Below are positions 1 to 7,475 of a stretch of DNA of 21,188 nucleotides, one piece after another. Positions within the stretch are counted from its first letter, which is position 1. Every line of letters begins with the position of its first letter. The stretch is from NCBI GenBank assembly GCA_964505555.1, contig CAZDIO010000049.1:1-21188 (forward strand), read 5' to 3'. Position numbers and translations under genes: made by a program. Below the pieces are notes generated by a model. The model saw only the letters and a list, made by a program, of their open reading frames with translations. It made no database searches and was not told the origin of the DNA. This DNA is from CAZDIO01 sp964505555 (lineage in GTDB: Bacteria; Bdellovibrionota_C; UBA2361; SZUA-149; CAZDIO01).

Positions 1-103
1 AGTATTACAATTATAACAATTATCTTCTGGTTTGTTTTTTTTTTCTTTTCCCTGCCAACGACAAGGTTCTTGCCACACTTAAAGTGGAACAGCTCTAGAC
101 GTT
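1..103. other. Left-edge spacer downstream of rimO
   Basis: This stretch lies just beyond the rimO stop codon on the minus strand. It holds a long T-rich tract near 29-48 and a short imperfect hairpin around 75-89 (CCAC...GTGG). Read in the rimO direction, the hairpin is not followed by a T run, so I do not call it a terminator. No gene is visible. Confidence 0.5.
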
Positions 104-1576
104 TCAAGTGCTAAGATTATTAAGCCTTCCTACCAAATCATATCCAGCCACCTCAGTAATCTCTACCGTGCCAAAAGATCCCTGAAGTTTCTCGACCTGA
201 CCTTCCTCCTTCCAGACCTCATTAAAATCATTGATGATCACCTCACCATCTGTCTCTGGAGCTTGCCACTCGCTTCTCCCAACAAGTAAGAGATCCGTAT
301 CGCTATGTGCCCCCTCAACAAGCACTTGAATACTTTTTCCCAGATACGCTGAGAGATGTTTCTCAACAACTGCTTGTTGGGCTAACATTACCTGACTTCG
401 TCGCTCTTCTCTTTCGGCCTTTTCTACCTGATTTTCAAAATGAAACGATTTGGCCTCTTCCTCTTGAGAATAGCTAAACACTCCGACATGGGTAAAATAC
501 CCCTCAGAAACAAATCGAGAAAGTATCTCTACGTCTTCTTTTGTTTCTCCAGGAAAGCCAACAATAAACGTCGTGCGAAGATGCAGATCGGGAGCGATCT
601 TTTTTATCATCTCAATTAAATTTCTTGTGCCCTTTTCTCCGAGTGGGCGATTCATCCTCTTAAGAACACCGTTACTGATATGCTGAAGGGGAAGATCAAG
701 GTAGTTACAAATTCGAGGAGATGAGACAATTTGCGTAATCAGCTCCTCGGTTACTCCAATGGGGTATGCATAGAGGAGTCTTACCCAAAAATCGCCAGGA
801 AGAAGTGAGATTTCATTCAAAAGCTCAGGCAACTCCGATCGCACTCCGCGATTTGTCTCAAAGTCACTTCCATACGCCGTAAGATCCTGAGCAACAAAGT
901 TTAGCTCCTTTACTCCATTTTCGATAAGCTCCCGAGCCTCCTCAACGATTGATGCTCGAGCCCGAGAACGAAAGCTACCTCGAATTTTTGGAATGATACA
1001 AAAGCTACAAGGTCGATTACAACCTTCTGATATCTTCACATAGGCAAAATGAGACCCCGTAGAGAGCATTCTGGGCATCGTCTCATCATAGAGGAAGTAT
1101 GGCCGCCGCGCCCCATCAAGACATGCCGCCGTCGTTGATCCCTCCTCGGCCACATCAAGAAGTTCATCAGTGGAAACAAAGCGATCAACCTCTGGAAATT
1201 CCTTCTGAAGCTCGTCTCGATACCTCTCCACCATGCAGCCCGCAACAACGAGTCTTCGACATCTTCCCTCTTCTTTAAACCGGGCAAGCTCTAAGATTCT
1301 ATCAATCCCCTCTTTCACTGCAGACTGTAAAAACGCGCAGGTATTAACCACAATCACCTCTGCTTGCTCCGGATCAGGCACAGCACGAAAGCCTTTCTTT
1401 CGAAAAGCTCCAAGCATAATCTCTGAATCAACCTGATTTTTTGCACAACCAAGTGTTACGAAACATACATTTCCAGAAAACTCGGCTGCTTTTGATGGTG
1501 TTGCAGGAAGGGCGTTTCGGATCTCACCGCTATCGCAGCTTTTATCTCCCAAAACTACCAGATGAGAATTCGCCAT
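104..1576 (-). CDS. rimO: Ribosomal protein S12 methylthiotransferase RimO
   Basis: Radical-SAM enzyme that adds a beta-methylthio group to the conserved aspartate of ribosomal protein S12, using two iron-sulfur clusters. The N-terminal UPF0004-type domain carries its three cluster cysteines at about C44 (TLGCAKNQVDSE), C80 (VNTCAF) and C114 (VAGCM). The radical-SAM triad is C186, C190 and C193 in EGCNRPCSFC. A TRAM-like domain occupies roughly the last 70 residues. TLGCAKNQVDSE and the AYPIGVTEEL region favour RimO over MiaB. At 490 residues it is longer than the usual 430-450, because about 35 residues precede the first conserved motif. The ATG start lies 11 nt after the lolA stop with a weak AGGTG site, so the two are probably co-transcribed. 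A later start would shorten the extension, but no better methionine is visible before the motif. Confidence 0.95.
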   Translation of the reverse strand: MANSHLVVLGDKSCDSGEIRNALPATPSKAAEFSGNVCFVTLGCAKNQVDSEIMLGAFRKKGFRAVPDPEQAEVIVVNTCAFLQSAVKEGIDRILELARFKEEGRCRRLVVAGCMVERYRDELQKEFPEVDRFVSTDELLDVAEEGSTTAACLDGARRPYFLYDETMPRMLSTGSHFAYVKISEGCNRPCSFCIIPKIRGSFRSRARASIVEEARELIENGVKELNFVAQDLTAYGSDFETNRGVRSELPELLNEISLLPGDFWVRLLYAYPIGVTEELITQIVSSPRICNYLDLPLQHISNGVLKRMNRPLGEKGTRNLIEMIKKIAPDLHLRTTFIVGFPGETKEDVEILSRFVSEGYFTHVGVFSYSQEEEAKSFHFENQVEKAEREERRSQVMLAQQAVVEKHLSAYLGKSIQVLVEGAHSDTDLLLVGRSEWQAPETDGEVIINDFNEVWKEEGQVEKLQGSFGTVEITEVAGYDLVGRLNNLST

Positions 1577-1587
1577 GAAAACACCTA

Positions 1588-2376
1588 TTACTTATTTTTT
1601 GGAAGAAGATTCTTTTCGGCTACCGCAGAGTTACTAGAAGCAGCGTTATTAGAAAATGAGATACTCTGTCGGTTATCAATAGGTAATACCCCACGAGGAA
1701 TTTCGAAGGTAAAAAGCGTCTCTGCAAGTTTTTTATTAAAATCTCGTTTCACCAGTTGGATGGTAGTTTCGTTCCCTCCAGCATCAACCACTTTTGCACC
1801 GATCGGAGAGAAATCTTTTGGATCGACCACGAGATGAAAGACATTGAGATTGGCCTGTGCTTTTTTTGGCTGAAGCTCAAGCACGATCCCCTGTGAATCC
1901 TTACAAGCCTTTGCTACCTGAAATTCATCTTCAAGGTTCCCAAGCCCAATAAGAAAAGAGACAGGAAGCTCTGAATCAAAAGAGTTCGTAACATCTTGGA
2001 GTGTCACCTGATTTAACTCCGGTTGATAAAACCACACCGTTTCACCATCACTAACAAACTGCTGAAGGGTCGGAGTTTTATACTCCCAACGCATCTTTGC
2101 TCGCCTTTGAAAGTAGAGTGTTCCACTGCTCTGCTCCTCTACCTCCATTCCGGCTACAAATTGAGACTTCTGGATAAACTGTGCCGTGAGGCTGGTAATC
2201 AAATTATATCGAGACTGAACATTTTTTAAGTACTGAGCGGCTTCTGATTTATTAATCGCTGTGTTTTTAGCACAATCAAAAGTAACCGCGGCACTCTCGC
2301 TTGGAACGAAAAAACATATCTCCACAAGGCAACACATAAGCCATCCTGCGGATCTCAATAACCAATGGTGTTTCAA
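1588..2376 (-). CDS. lolA: Outer-membrane lipoprotein carrier protein LolA
   Basis: Periplasmic chaperone that takes lipoproteins from LolCDE at the inner membrane and hands them to the outer membrane. After a signal peptide (about residues 1-29, basic start MKHH, hydrophobic core, SESAA near the cleavage site) come family hallmarks: FIQKSQF, GTLYFQRRAKMRWEY, a DGETVWFYQPE strand and an FEIPRGV segment near the end. The length of 262 residues is normal to slightly long. The start is a TTG at 2376 with GGAG about 8 nt upstream. The next in-frame ATG, at 2337, would cut off the basic part of the signal peptide, so TTG is preferred. The gene sits directly upstream of rimO. The C-terminal tail (about 20 residues rich in S, N and A) looks dispensable. 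Confidence 0.9.
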   Translation of the reverse strand: MKHHWLLRSAGWLMCCLVEICFFVPSESAAVTFDCAKNTAINKSEAAQYLKNVQSRYNLITSLTAQFIQKSQFVAGMEVEEQSSGTLYFQRRAKMRWEYKTPTLQQFVSDGETVWFYQPELNQVTLQDVTNSFDSELPVSFLIGLGNLEDEFQVAKACKDSQGIVLELQPKKAQANLNVFHLVVDPKDFSPIGAKVVDAGGNETTIQLVKRDFNKKLAETLFTFEIPRGVLPIDNRQSISFSNNAASSNSAVAEKNLLPKNK

Positions 2377-2685
2377 AAAAGACTCCAGTTCTTAGTTAAA
2401 AGGAGGAGATAGAGTATCATATTGGTGGCCAAACCGGCAACACTACCGGGAGGAAGAATTAGGCTCTCTCGTTGCAAATGACCTGCAGAACGAGGGTTTG
2501 AGTTAGTCTCGCTAAAACAAAATGAAACCGAATGTCATTTCGTTAGAGACTCTCAGTTTTAAAAAATACTTCTTGGGGCTATCCATTATCCGTTGTTTTG
2601 TAACCTCTCTCAAGGAGAGCCCTTGAACATGCTCGTCGGCGCCGGCAAATAAGAACGGCGCCGACGAGCAAAAAAGCAGATCCGA
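2377..2685. other. Gene-free spacer with several inverted repeats
   Basis: No ORF is convincing here. The stretch contains CTCGTT...AACGAG arms around 2472-2498 with a CTGCAG in the loop. It also contains an imperfect pair GTCTC...GAGAC around 2506-2550 closing an AAATGA...TCATTT stem, and the perfect 14-bp palindrome listed separately. It may hold the lolA promoter and possibly a structured transcript. I could not match it to a known RNA family by eye. Confidence 0.35.
2631..2669. repeat. Perfect 14-bp inverted repeat (GC-rich hairpin)
   Basis: The arm GCTCGTCGGCGCCG at 2631-2644 is perfectly repeated in inverse at 2656-2669, with an 11-nt AT-rich loop. It lies 17 bp past the stop of the small minus-strand ORF at 2686-2895. 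The A tract (2670-2675) lies on the right side. In minus-strand RNA the U run therefore comes before the hairpin, not after it, so it is not a standard intrinsic terminator for that ORF. It could still act as a 3' stabilising hairpin or a protein-binding palindrome. Confidence 0.7.
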
Positions 2686-2895
2686 TCAATCGCTTAGCCT
2701 TGCACCCGAAGCTACTGCTTGCGTAATCCGAACCGAACTGACCTCTCCCGGCTCAGAGACCACGGGGATCTCTTCCTGCTCCTTGATGAAGAACCCCCCA
2801 GCGCTGTCCAAACATCGAACTCCTTTAAGCATAACTGGGAAACCGCTCTTCGTCTCTGCACCCATCCCTGAGTCTTCACTACCCGGCCGATTCAT
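2686..2895 (-). CDS. Small hypothetical protein, 69 residues
   Basis: Unrecognised short ORF. The reading frame opens with a TTG at 2943, but the ATG at 2895 has AGGAG exactly 7 nt upstream. I choose that start, giving 69 residues beginning MNRPGSEDSGMG. The product is soluble-looking and glycine/serine rich, with no signal peptide or membrane segment and a single cysteine in the middle (VRCLDS). The segment from KSGFPV to GGFFIKEQEEIPVV looks like short beta strands. It stands alone between lolA and ftsK, both on the same strand, and is followed by a 14-bp perfect hairpin. The good ribosome binding site is the main argument that it is real. No homology is claimed. Confidence 0.45.
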   Translation of the reverse strand: MNRPGSEDSGMGAETKSGFPVMLKGVRCLDSAGGFFIKEQEEIPVVSEPGEVSSVRITQAVASGARLSD

Positions 2896-2943
2896 GGCAA
2901 TGCTCCTACCAAACCACTCTCCACTACCCTTGGAACGCCCCAA

Positions 2944-3110
2944 GAGTAGAGAAAAGCACCTGCTCCTCTTACTCTAAGGCAAGATTATAAAACTACTAGA
3001 ATTTAGCTTTCGAAATATTTAGATCAGGTAAGAAAGCAGATATCAAAGATCGCAATATCAAAGAAAGATTAACATTTAAATAACTTCAAGCAACGAAAAA
3101 AATATTCAAA
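2944..3110. other. AT-rich spacer downstream of ftsK
   Basis: AT-rich sequence with short repeated words (ATATCAAAGA occurs twice within 3040-3066). No hairpin followed by a T run is visible in the ftsK direction, so ftsK termination is not explained here. Confidence 0.4.
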
Positions 3111-5744
3111 CTAATGAGAAGGAACTAAGACCTCTCGTGGTTTTGCCCCATCTTGAGGACCGACAACCCCTTCTCGTTCCATCATCTCTAAAATTCTCGC
3201 TGCACGGTTATATCCGATACGAAAGGCTCTCTGCACCATCGAAGTTGAAGCAAGCCCTTTCTCAAGGACGAGTCTCACCGCTTGGTCATAGAGGGGATCA
3301 AGCTCATCCTCCATCCCCGGCATCATCTCTACATTTTTCTCCATCTCCTCAATACGCTTGATCATCGCCTCAATATCGGGATCGTAATCCGGTGGACCTT
3401 GGCTCTTTATCCATTCCGTAACATCTTGAACTTCTTTGTCAGAGACAAACGCAGAGTGAAGTCTGCGCACCCGGCCGCTGCCTGGAAGAAGAAAGAGCAT
3501 ATCTCCCTGCCCAAGAAGTTTCTCAGCGCCTGAAGTATCCATCACTGTTCTCGCATCAATTCGGCTTGCAACTTGAAAAGAGATTCTTGCTGGAAAATTT
3601 GCTTTAATAAGCCCTGTAATGACGTTTACACTGGGTCGTTGGGTTGCAAGGATAAGATGAATACCGCTTGCGCGTGCCTTCTGGGCAAGCCTCGTAAGGA
3701 GTTCTTCGATCTCACGACCCACCGTCAACATGAGATCCGCTAACTCATCTACAATGATTACAATTCGTGGTAATGGTTTTTCAAAACCAGAAAGTTCTGT
3801 TGTAGGGTTTCCAAGGGATTCGTCCGTGCTTCTTGAAAGAATCGCATCAGACAGACCAACAGCAACGACGTCTTCTTCCGTCAATTCAATCACATCCTCC
3901 CCACCAACTTGCTTTCGCATCCGACTTGCTGATTTTTGAGCATCGCCTGAGAGCACGGCACGATTGTAACTGGCAAGATTTCTCACTCCGAGGTCTTTCA
4001 TCGCTTGATAGCGACGCTCCATCTCCTCGACTGCCCAGAATAAAACCCCTCGGGCCCTTTTGGGATTTGTAACCACGGGGGCTAAGAGATGAGGAATGTC
4101 TTCATAAATGCTGAGCTCAAGCATTTTGGGATCGATCATGATTAAGCGGAGAGTTTCTGGAGTATTTCGGTAAAGTAAACTCAGAAGCATCGCGTTAATG
4201 CAAACCGATTTTCCAGTCCCGGTAGCTCCGGCAATAAGCAGGTGAGGCATCTTTGCCAGATCCGCCACGTAAGGATCCCCAAAGGTATCTTTTCCAATTG
4301 CAAGCTCAAGGACAGAGTCTGCCTGCGTCATTTGCGGAGCAGCAAGCACATCTCGAAGTCTTACAATCTCCCGATGAGCGTTTGGCACCTCGATTCCAAC
4401 AGTCCCTTTTCCTGGCACCGGTGCATAGATACGAACACTCGCAACTTTGAGCGCCAAAGCGATATCATCTGCAAGGGTAACGATCTTTTGAACCTTTACT
4501 CCGGCCGCAGGTTCAAAGTGGTAGAGTGTAATAACAGGCCCCGGCTGAACTTCACTGATTCGACCACCAATTCGAAAATCTTTGAGGGTTTTTTCTAGCC
4601 GTTTTGAGTTTTTAATAAGCTCGCTATCGTTTGGACCCTTTACGACTAATTTTTCTCCCGCAACAAGAACATCCAGCGGGGGGAGATGAAAGTTTCTCTC
4701 GGTGTCTTTCGCCTTTTTCTTCTCCTCTTTTCGCTTTATAATTTTCTGCTGCTTGGAACGCTCTAATCTTCTTGTCAGGAGAGGGAAAGCTGCACCTCGA
4801 GATACCTTTACTTCCGCAGCCTCTTCGCTCTCTTCCTCTCCTATTTCTTCTTCTCTCTCTTCTTCAGGATCCTCATCTTCTTTTTTTCCAAGAACGTACG
4901 GTTCCTCGGTTTCTGTGGTTTTCTTTCGTCGTTGTGCTGGTCGCACACCCTTTACGATCGGTGTTCCTTGAATGAGTTTTCGTATTGATCCTACAGGACT
5001 TGTAAGTAAGGCAAGCACCACCTTAAGAAACATCGTTATCTGAGAGAGAACCTGGCGGGTGGCGTTATAAAGAGATTTACTGAAAAATTGAAGCACTTTT
5101 CCTGAAAGAAAACAGGCATCAGCAAGAAGTTCTCGGCAAACCTGCCCAATGAAACGAAAGAGTTCTAGTATCTTTGCCGCACCCACTCCGGTAGCGATCC
5201 CTAAGGAAAGGATAAATGCAAAAAAACTAATCAAGAGCGTACCACCTTCATTGACAAAAGGAATGAGAGTATACGCAAAAAACGCCCCAACTTTTCCTCC
5301 CCCCTTGTGGCCAACAAGTACCGTAACAAACGTCGCCGCTGAAACGAGCATCATGAATGAGGCAATCATCGCTCCGATTCTTGAAAGAACTGTATTTTCT
5401 GCAGCCAGTGGTGAAGTTCCAGCCCAGATTCGACGGGCGACAAGAAATGCCCAAAGGATAGTTACGAGCGCACACCACCCAAGAAGAGAATCAAGCGCCT
5501 GAGAAACATAAGCACCGAAAATACCCATCACATTGGAGTTGAGATCTTTCGAACCATCCTCAACAAAGCCGTACTTCTTTGACCAATAGGAGTAGAGGGA
5601 GAATGCAACAAAAAAACCGCCTCCCAGAAAGAATACCGCTAAACTGTCACTGCGTAAGCTTAACGCTTTTTCCGCAGCCTCTTTCTCCTCGGATTTTTTT
5701 CGCCGCGGAATATCCACCCGTCGTTTACGTTGTGATTGTGCCAA
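3111..5744 (-). CDS. ftsK: DNA translocase FtsK/SpoIIIE
   Basis: Septum-anchored DNA pump that clears chromosome ends during division and acts on dif sites with XerCD. It has four predicted N-terminal membrane segments (about 33-53, 80-104, 122-146, 168-190). A charged linker follows, with a Glu-rich block near 292-310. The alpha domain is at about 355-460 and the RecA-like motor has Walker A GATGTGKS at 506-513 and Walker B IVIIVDE at 661-667. A C-terminal gamma winged helix (about 814-874, with FRIGYNRAARI) reads polar sequences. At 877 residues it is of normal length. An acidic insertion at about 596-657 separates the Walker motifs by more than is usual. The start is a TTG at 5744, with GAGGA very close upstream; no ATG lies before the membrane region. 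Confidence 0.96.
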   Translation of the reverse strand: MAQSQRKRRVDIPRRKKSEEKEAAEKALSLRSDSLAVFFLGGGFFVAFSLYSYWSKKYGFVEDGSKDLNSNVMGIFGAYVSQALDSLLGWCALVTILWAFLVARRIWAGTSPLAAENTVLSRIGAMIASFMMLVSAATFVTVLVGHKGGGKVGAFFAYTLIPFVNEGGTLLISFFAFILSLGIATGVGAAKILELFRFIGQVCRELLADACFLSGKVLQFFSKSLYNATRQVLSQITMFLKVVLALLTSPVGSIRKLIQGTPIVKGVRPAQRRKKTTETEEPYVLGKKEDEDPEEEREEEIGEEESEEAAEVKVSRGAAFPLLTRRLERSKQQKIIKRKEEKKKAKDTERNFHLPPLDVLVAGEKLVVKGPNDSELIKNSKRLEKTLKDFRIGGRISEVQPGPVITLYHFEPAAGVKVQKIVTLADDIALALKVASVRIYAPVPGKGTVGIEVPNAHREIVRLRDVLAAPQMTQADSVLELAIGKDTFGDPYVADLAKMPHLLIAGATGTGKSVCINAMLLSLLYRNTPETLRLIMIDPKMLELSIYEDIPHLLAPVVTNPKRARGVLFWAVEEMERRYQAMKDLGVRNLASYNRAVLSGDAQKSASRMRKQVGGEDVIELTEEDVVAVGLSDAILSRSTDESLGNPTTELSGFEKPLPRIVIIVDELADLMLTVGREIEELLTRLAQKARASGIHLILATQRPSVNVITGLIKANFPARISFQVASRIDARTVMDTSGAEKLLGQGDMLFLLPGSGRVRRLHSAFVSDKEVQDVTEWIKSQGPPDYDPDIEAMIKRIEEMEKNVEMMPGMEDELDPLYDQAVRLVLEKGLASTSMVQRAFRIGYNRAARILEMMEREGVVGPQDGAKPREVLVPSH

Positions 5745-5814
5745 AATTCCTCAGATTAAAATCCCTGCAATCAGGTATCTTTAATTAAACGAGAAAAGAA
5801 TAGAAGATATATTT

Positions 5815-5820
5815 ATTATA
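5815..5820 (-). promoter_or_regulatory. Possible -10 element upstream of ftsK
   Basis: Read on the minus strand this is TATAAT, a perfect match to the -10 consensus, about 70 nt upstream of the ftsK TTG codon. The matching -35 region would fall in or near the end of the lipoprotein gene and is weak, so this is a tentative call. Confidence 0.25.
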
Positions 5821-5840
5821 AACCAGAGAAAAAAAGATGA

Positions 5841-6584
5841 TTAAAAGATCGCTTCAGAACGAAGTTTTTCTAGATTACTAGCAGCTTTTAAAAAACCATC
5901 ACCTATTAATTTATCAGCACTTTTGTATTGAATGCCCCCTGCGAGCTTTCTTGGTGCTGTAAACAGGTTATCGCTTAACGGCGCATTGGCATTCTCGTAA
6001 ATTGCGCTCCAAACAACCTCTCCACTTCTAGTATCAAAAAGTTTTAACTTAAATCCTACCGAGGCCCCCTCATCCGCTCCTAGTCGACCACCGCTGGACT
6101 CCCGAAAGTGGCTAATTGTTGGAACTAAAACTCCGTGAACGCCGGTTTGAGCACCAAATTCTTTGGCTTGCTCTGAAAGGGTTAGGTTCTTACTTGAAAG
6201 CTTGTTCAAAGTTGATTCAAACAAAGTTGGGTTTTTGAGATTTACAATTTCGACGTTACTTTTTAACTGAAACGCATCAAGGAGCATTCCTGTCATTGTT
6301 GCCATCATGCTCTCCGATACCTCGGGAGAGGGTTGGATTGGTAATATGGCGATTGCATTCATCCGCGCCGGCTCAAATCGTGCACCAACTTCAGTCGTAA
6401 GCGGTGATTTTATTAGCGGTTTTGGCCCTCCGGTAGCGGAGTATTGAGCGCAGGCCTGACAGAGAAAGAGCAAAGAGACTAATCCCGCTTTTAATGACCA
6501 ACCTGAACGGATCTCTCTCTTAATAAACGCATGGCGTCTATCGGGTTTACAGAGCGAAAAAAATAGTTGACTCAGTCTTTGCAT
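5841..6584 (-). CDS. Putative lipoprotein with CsgG/LpoB-like fold
   Basis: Predicted exported lipoprotein of 247 residues from the ATG at 6584. The frame opens further upstream at 6692, but that start would overlap the divergent gene and give a start-unlike basic leader. A hydrophobic stretch (AGLVSLLFLCQA) ends at C45, a plausible lipobox cysteine, after an unusually long basic n-region. The mature part starts with a beta strand, AIAILPI, followed by a helix. It later has GAQTGVHGVLVPTIS and then LKLFDTRSGEVVWSA. This layout is typical of the CsgG, LpoB and related small outer-membrane lipoproteins. The resemblance is one of pattern only and no specific role is assigned. It is divergent from the acidic protein gene and upstream of ftsK. 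Confidence 0.6.
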   Translation of the reverse strand: MQRLSQLFFSLCKPDRRHAFIKREIRSGWSLKAGLVSLLFLCQACAQYSATGGPKPLIKSPLTTEVGARFEPARMNAIAILPIQPSPEVSESMMATMTGMLLDAFQLKSNVEIVNLKNPTLFESTLNKLSSKNLTLSEQAKEFGAQTGVHGVLVPTISHFRESSGGRLGADEGASVGFKLKLFDTRSGEVVWSAIYENANAPLSDNLFTAPRKLAGGIQYKSADKLIGDGFLKAASNLEKLRSEAIF

Positions 6585-6672
6585 CCTATATCTTCTACGG
6601 CTAATCTTTGGTGACGGGATATTAGGCGACTTTTTACTAAAAGGAAACGAAAAAGAGGTAGTTCTTAAATAT
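6585..6672. promoter_or_regulatory. Divergent intergenic region
   Basis: These 88 bp separate the lipoprotein gene (minus) from the acidic protein gene (plus), so promoters for both must lie here or overlap the genes. For the plus gene, GAGGT at about 6655-6659 is the best ribosome binding site, though about 13 nt from the ATG. I see no clear -10/-35 pair. Confidence 0.35.
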
Positions 6673-7029
6673 ATGGCAAATTCGACTTCCAAACTCGATC
6701 AAGCCTTAATGGATTTAATCGAAGCTTACAGCGAAATAGCATCAGGTCTTGCTGAAAAGCATGGCGAAGATGAAGACGCGCTCAATAATGCATTAGTCGA
6801 AGTTTTAGAAACCTCAATCGACAGCGCGGTAGAAGAACAAGGATTTAACACCTCGCAATTTGCATCGATGCTCTCCTGTTTGACAGAAGCCCTCGAGCAG
6901 ATCGACCCATCTGCATTTGAAGATGAAGATGAGGACTACGAATACGACATCGAAGAATCAGACATCGATCTTGATGACGACGATGCTGATGATGATGAGG
7001 AAGAAGACGAGGATGATGAGGAAGAGTAG
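6673..7029 (+). CDS. Small acidic protein with Asp/Glu tail
   Basis: Unrecognised 118-residue protein. Residues 1-78 are predicted to be helical (LDQALMDLIEAYSEIASGL, then NNALVEVLETSIDSAVEEQG and FASMLSCLTEALEQI) and look like a small helical bundle. From about residue 80 the chain is almost entirely Asp and Glu with a few Tyr, Ile and Ser, ending in a run of acids. There is no signal peptide. Such tails occur in histone- or nucleic-acid-mimicking proteins, chaperone partners and metal binders, so they do not fix a function. The gene is monocistronic as far as can be seen and divergent from a lipoprotein gene. The regular amphipathic N-terminal half argues that it is a real gene. Confidence 0.75.
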   Translation: MANSTSKLDQALMDLIEAYSEIASGLAEKHGEDEDALNNALVEVLETSIDSAVEEQGFNTSQFASMLSCLTEALEQIDPSAFEDEDEDYEYDIEESDIDLDDDDADDDEEEDEDDEEE

Positions 7030-7096
7030 TCGATCTCCCTTAAAAGACATCTTTTTCTGTTCAAAAATTTTACCTTAATTCTTTTTCATAGCTATA

Positions 7097-7267
7097 TCAG
7101 TAGATAAATCGCGATTCTCTTTTATTCAGTATTTCATTGCGAATATTTGTAAATAAGTAACCTCTTCGTGCTTCTGAAAGAGTTTTTGAAACTCTCAGTA
7201 GGATCGAATAAAAGAGAACGCATTTCACAAAAGGTTTATCTTCATCTCGTTTTTTTAGTCTGTTCAT
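7097..7267 (-). CDS. Possible 56-residue protein, doubtful
   Basis: A minus-strand frame opens further upstream at 7348, but the ATG at 7267 has AAGGG about 6 nt upstream, so this is the likelier start. The product would begin MNRLKKRDEDK and be strongly basic, with one hydrophobic stretch (CVLFYSILL). The reading frame coincides with the nested inverted repeat at 7111-7221, so the region may instead encode a structured RNA. No family is recognised. Confidence 0.25.
   Translation of the reverse strand: MNRLKKRDEDKPFVKCVLFYSILLRVSKTLSEARRGYLFTNIRNEILNKRESRFIY
7111..7221. repeat. Nested imperfect inverted repeat, possible structured RNA
   Basis: The outer arms GCGATTCTCTTTTATTC (7111-7127) and its near inverse (7206-7221) differ by one inserted base. 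Inside lies a second hairpin, GAGTTT-TTG-AAACTC at 7180-7194, with partly pairing flanks (CTGA...TCAG). Two nested palindromes over 110 bp suggest a folded transcript or a remnant of a small mobile repeat. The transcribed strand cannot be decided. Confidence 0.5.
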
Positions 7268-7288
7268 CTTTTTCCCTTGTAATTTGTA

Positions 7289-7341
7289 CAAGAACGAACG
7301 GAGAAGTACTTCTTTAAAAAGCACTTCTTCGTTCGTTCTTG
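7289..7341. repeat. 23-bp inverted repeat hairpin upstream of the orphan gene
   Basis: The arms at 7289-7311 and 7319-7341 match at 21 of 23 positions around a 7-nt loop (CTTTAAA), starting CAAGAACGAACG on the left. Neither strand has a clear T run directly after the stem, so terminator function is uncertain. It lies 135 bp before the start of the orphan gene, in its possible leader region. Confidence 0.7.
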
Positions 7342-7475
7342 CCTGCAAAGCGGGGGGAATAGTCTTTAGACTGACATGAGGCTAGAAAGTTTTATGTCGA
7401 GCGATGTTTGAAACCGGATCATCCGGTGGAGAACACGGTTTTTTGCTGGATCATTCAGCAGAAAAGGACAGTGCT

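Larger units (their letters stand above)
7030..7475. other. Long spacer with nested inverted repeats
   Basis: This spacer separates the acidic protein gene from the orphan gene. It holds a nested inverted-repeat structure at 7111-7221, a strong hairpin at 7289-7341 and a small palindrome (AGTCT-TT-AGACT) at 7361-7372. A possible 56-residue minus-strand ORF lies at 7097-7267. No tRNA is visible. Just before 7476, AAGGA gives the orphan gene a good ribosome binding site. Confidence 0.5.

Noticed and set aside
2410..2460. Resemblance to the SRP RNA core (CCGGGAGGAAG)
   Set aside because: Only a few bases agree with the conserved GGAAGGAAGCAGC loop and no matching stem forms.
2896..2943. TTG start extending the small ORF to 85 residues
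   Set aside because: The ATG at 2895 has AGGAG at ideal spacing; the TTG has none.
4242..4598. Plus-strand open frame of 118 codons inside ftsK
   Set aside because: Antisense to a well-supported ftsK motor domain, with no ribosome binding site and no protein-like pattern.
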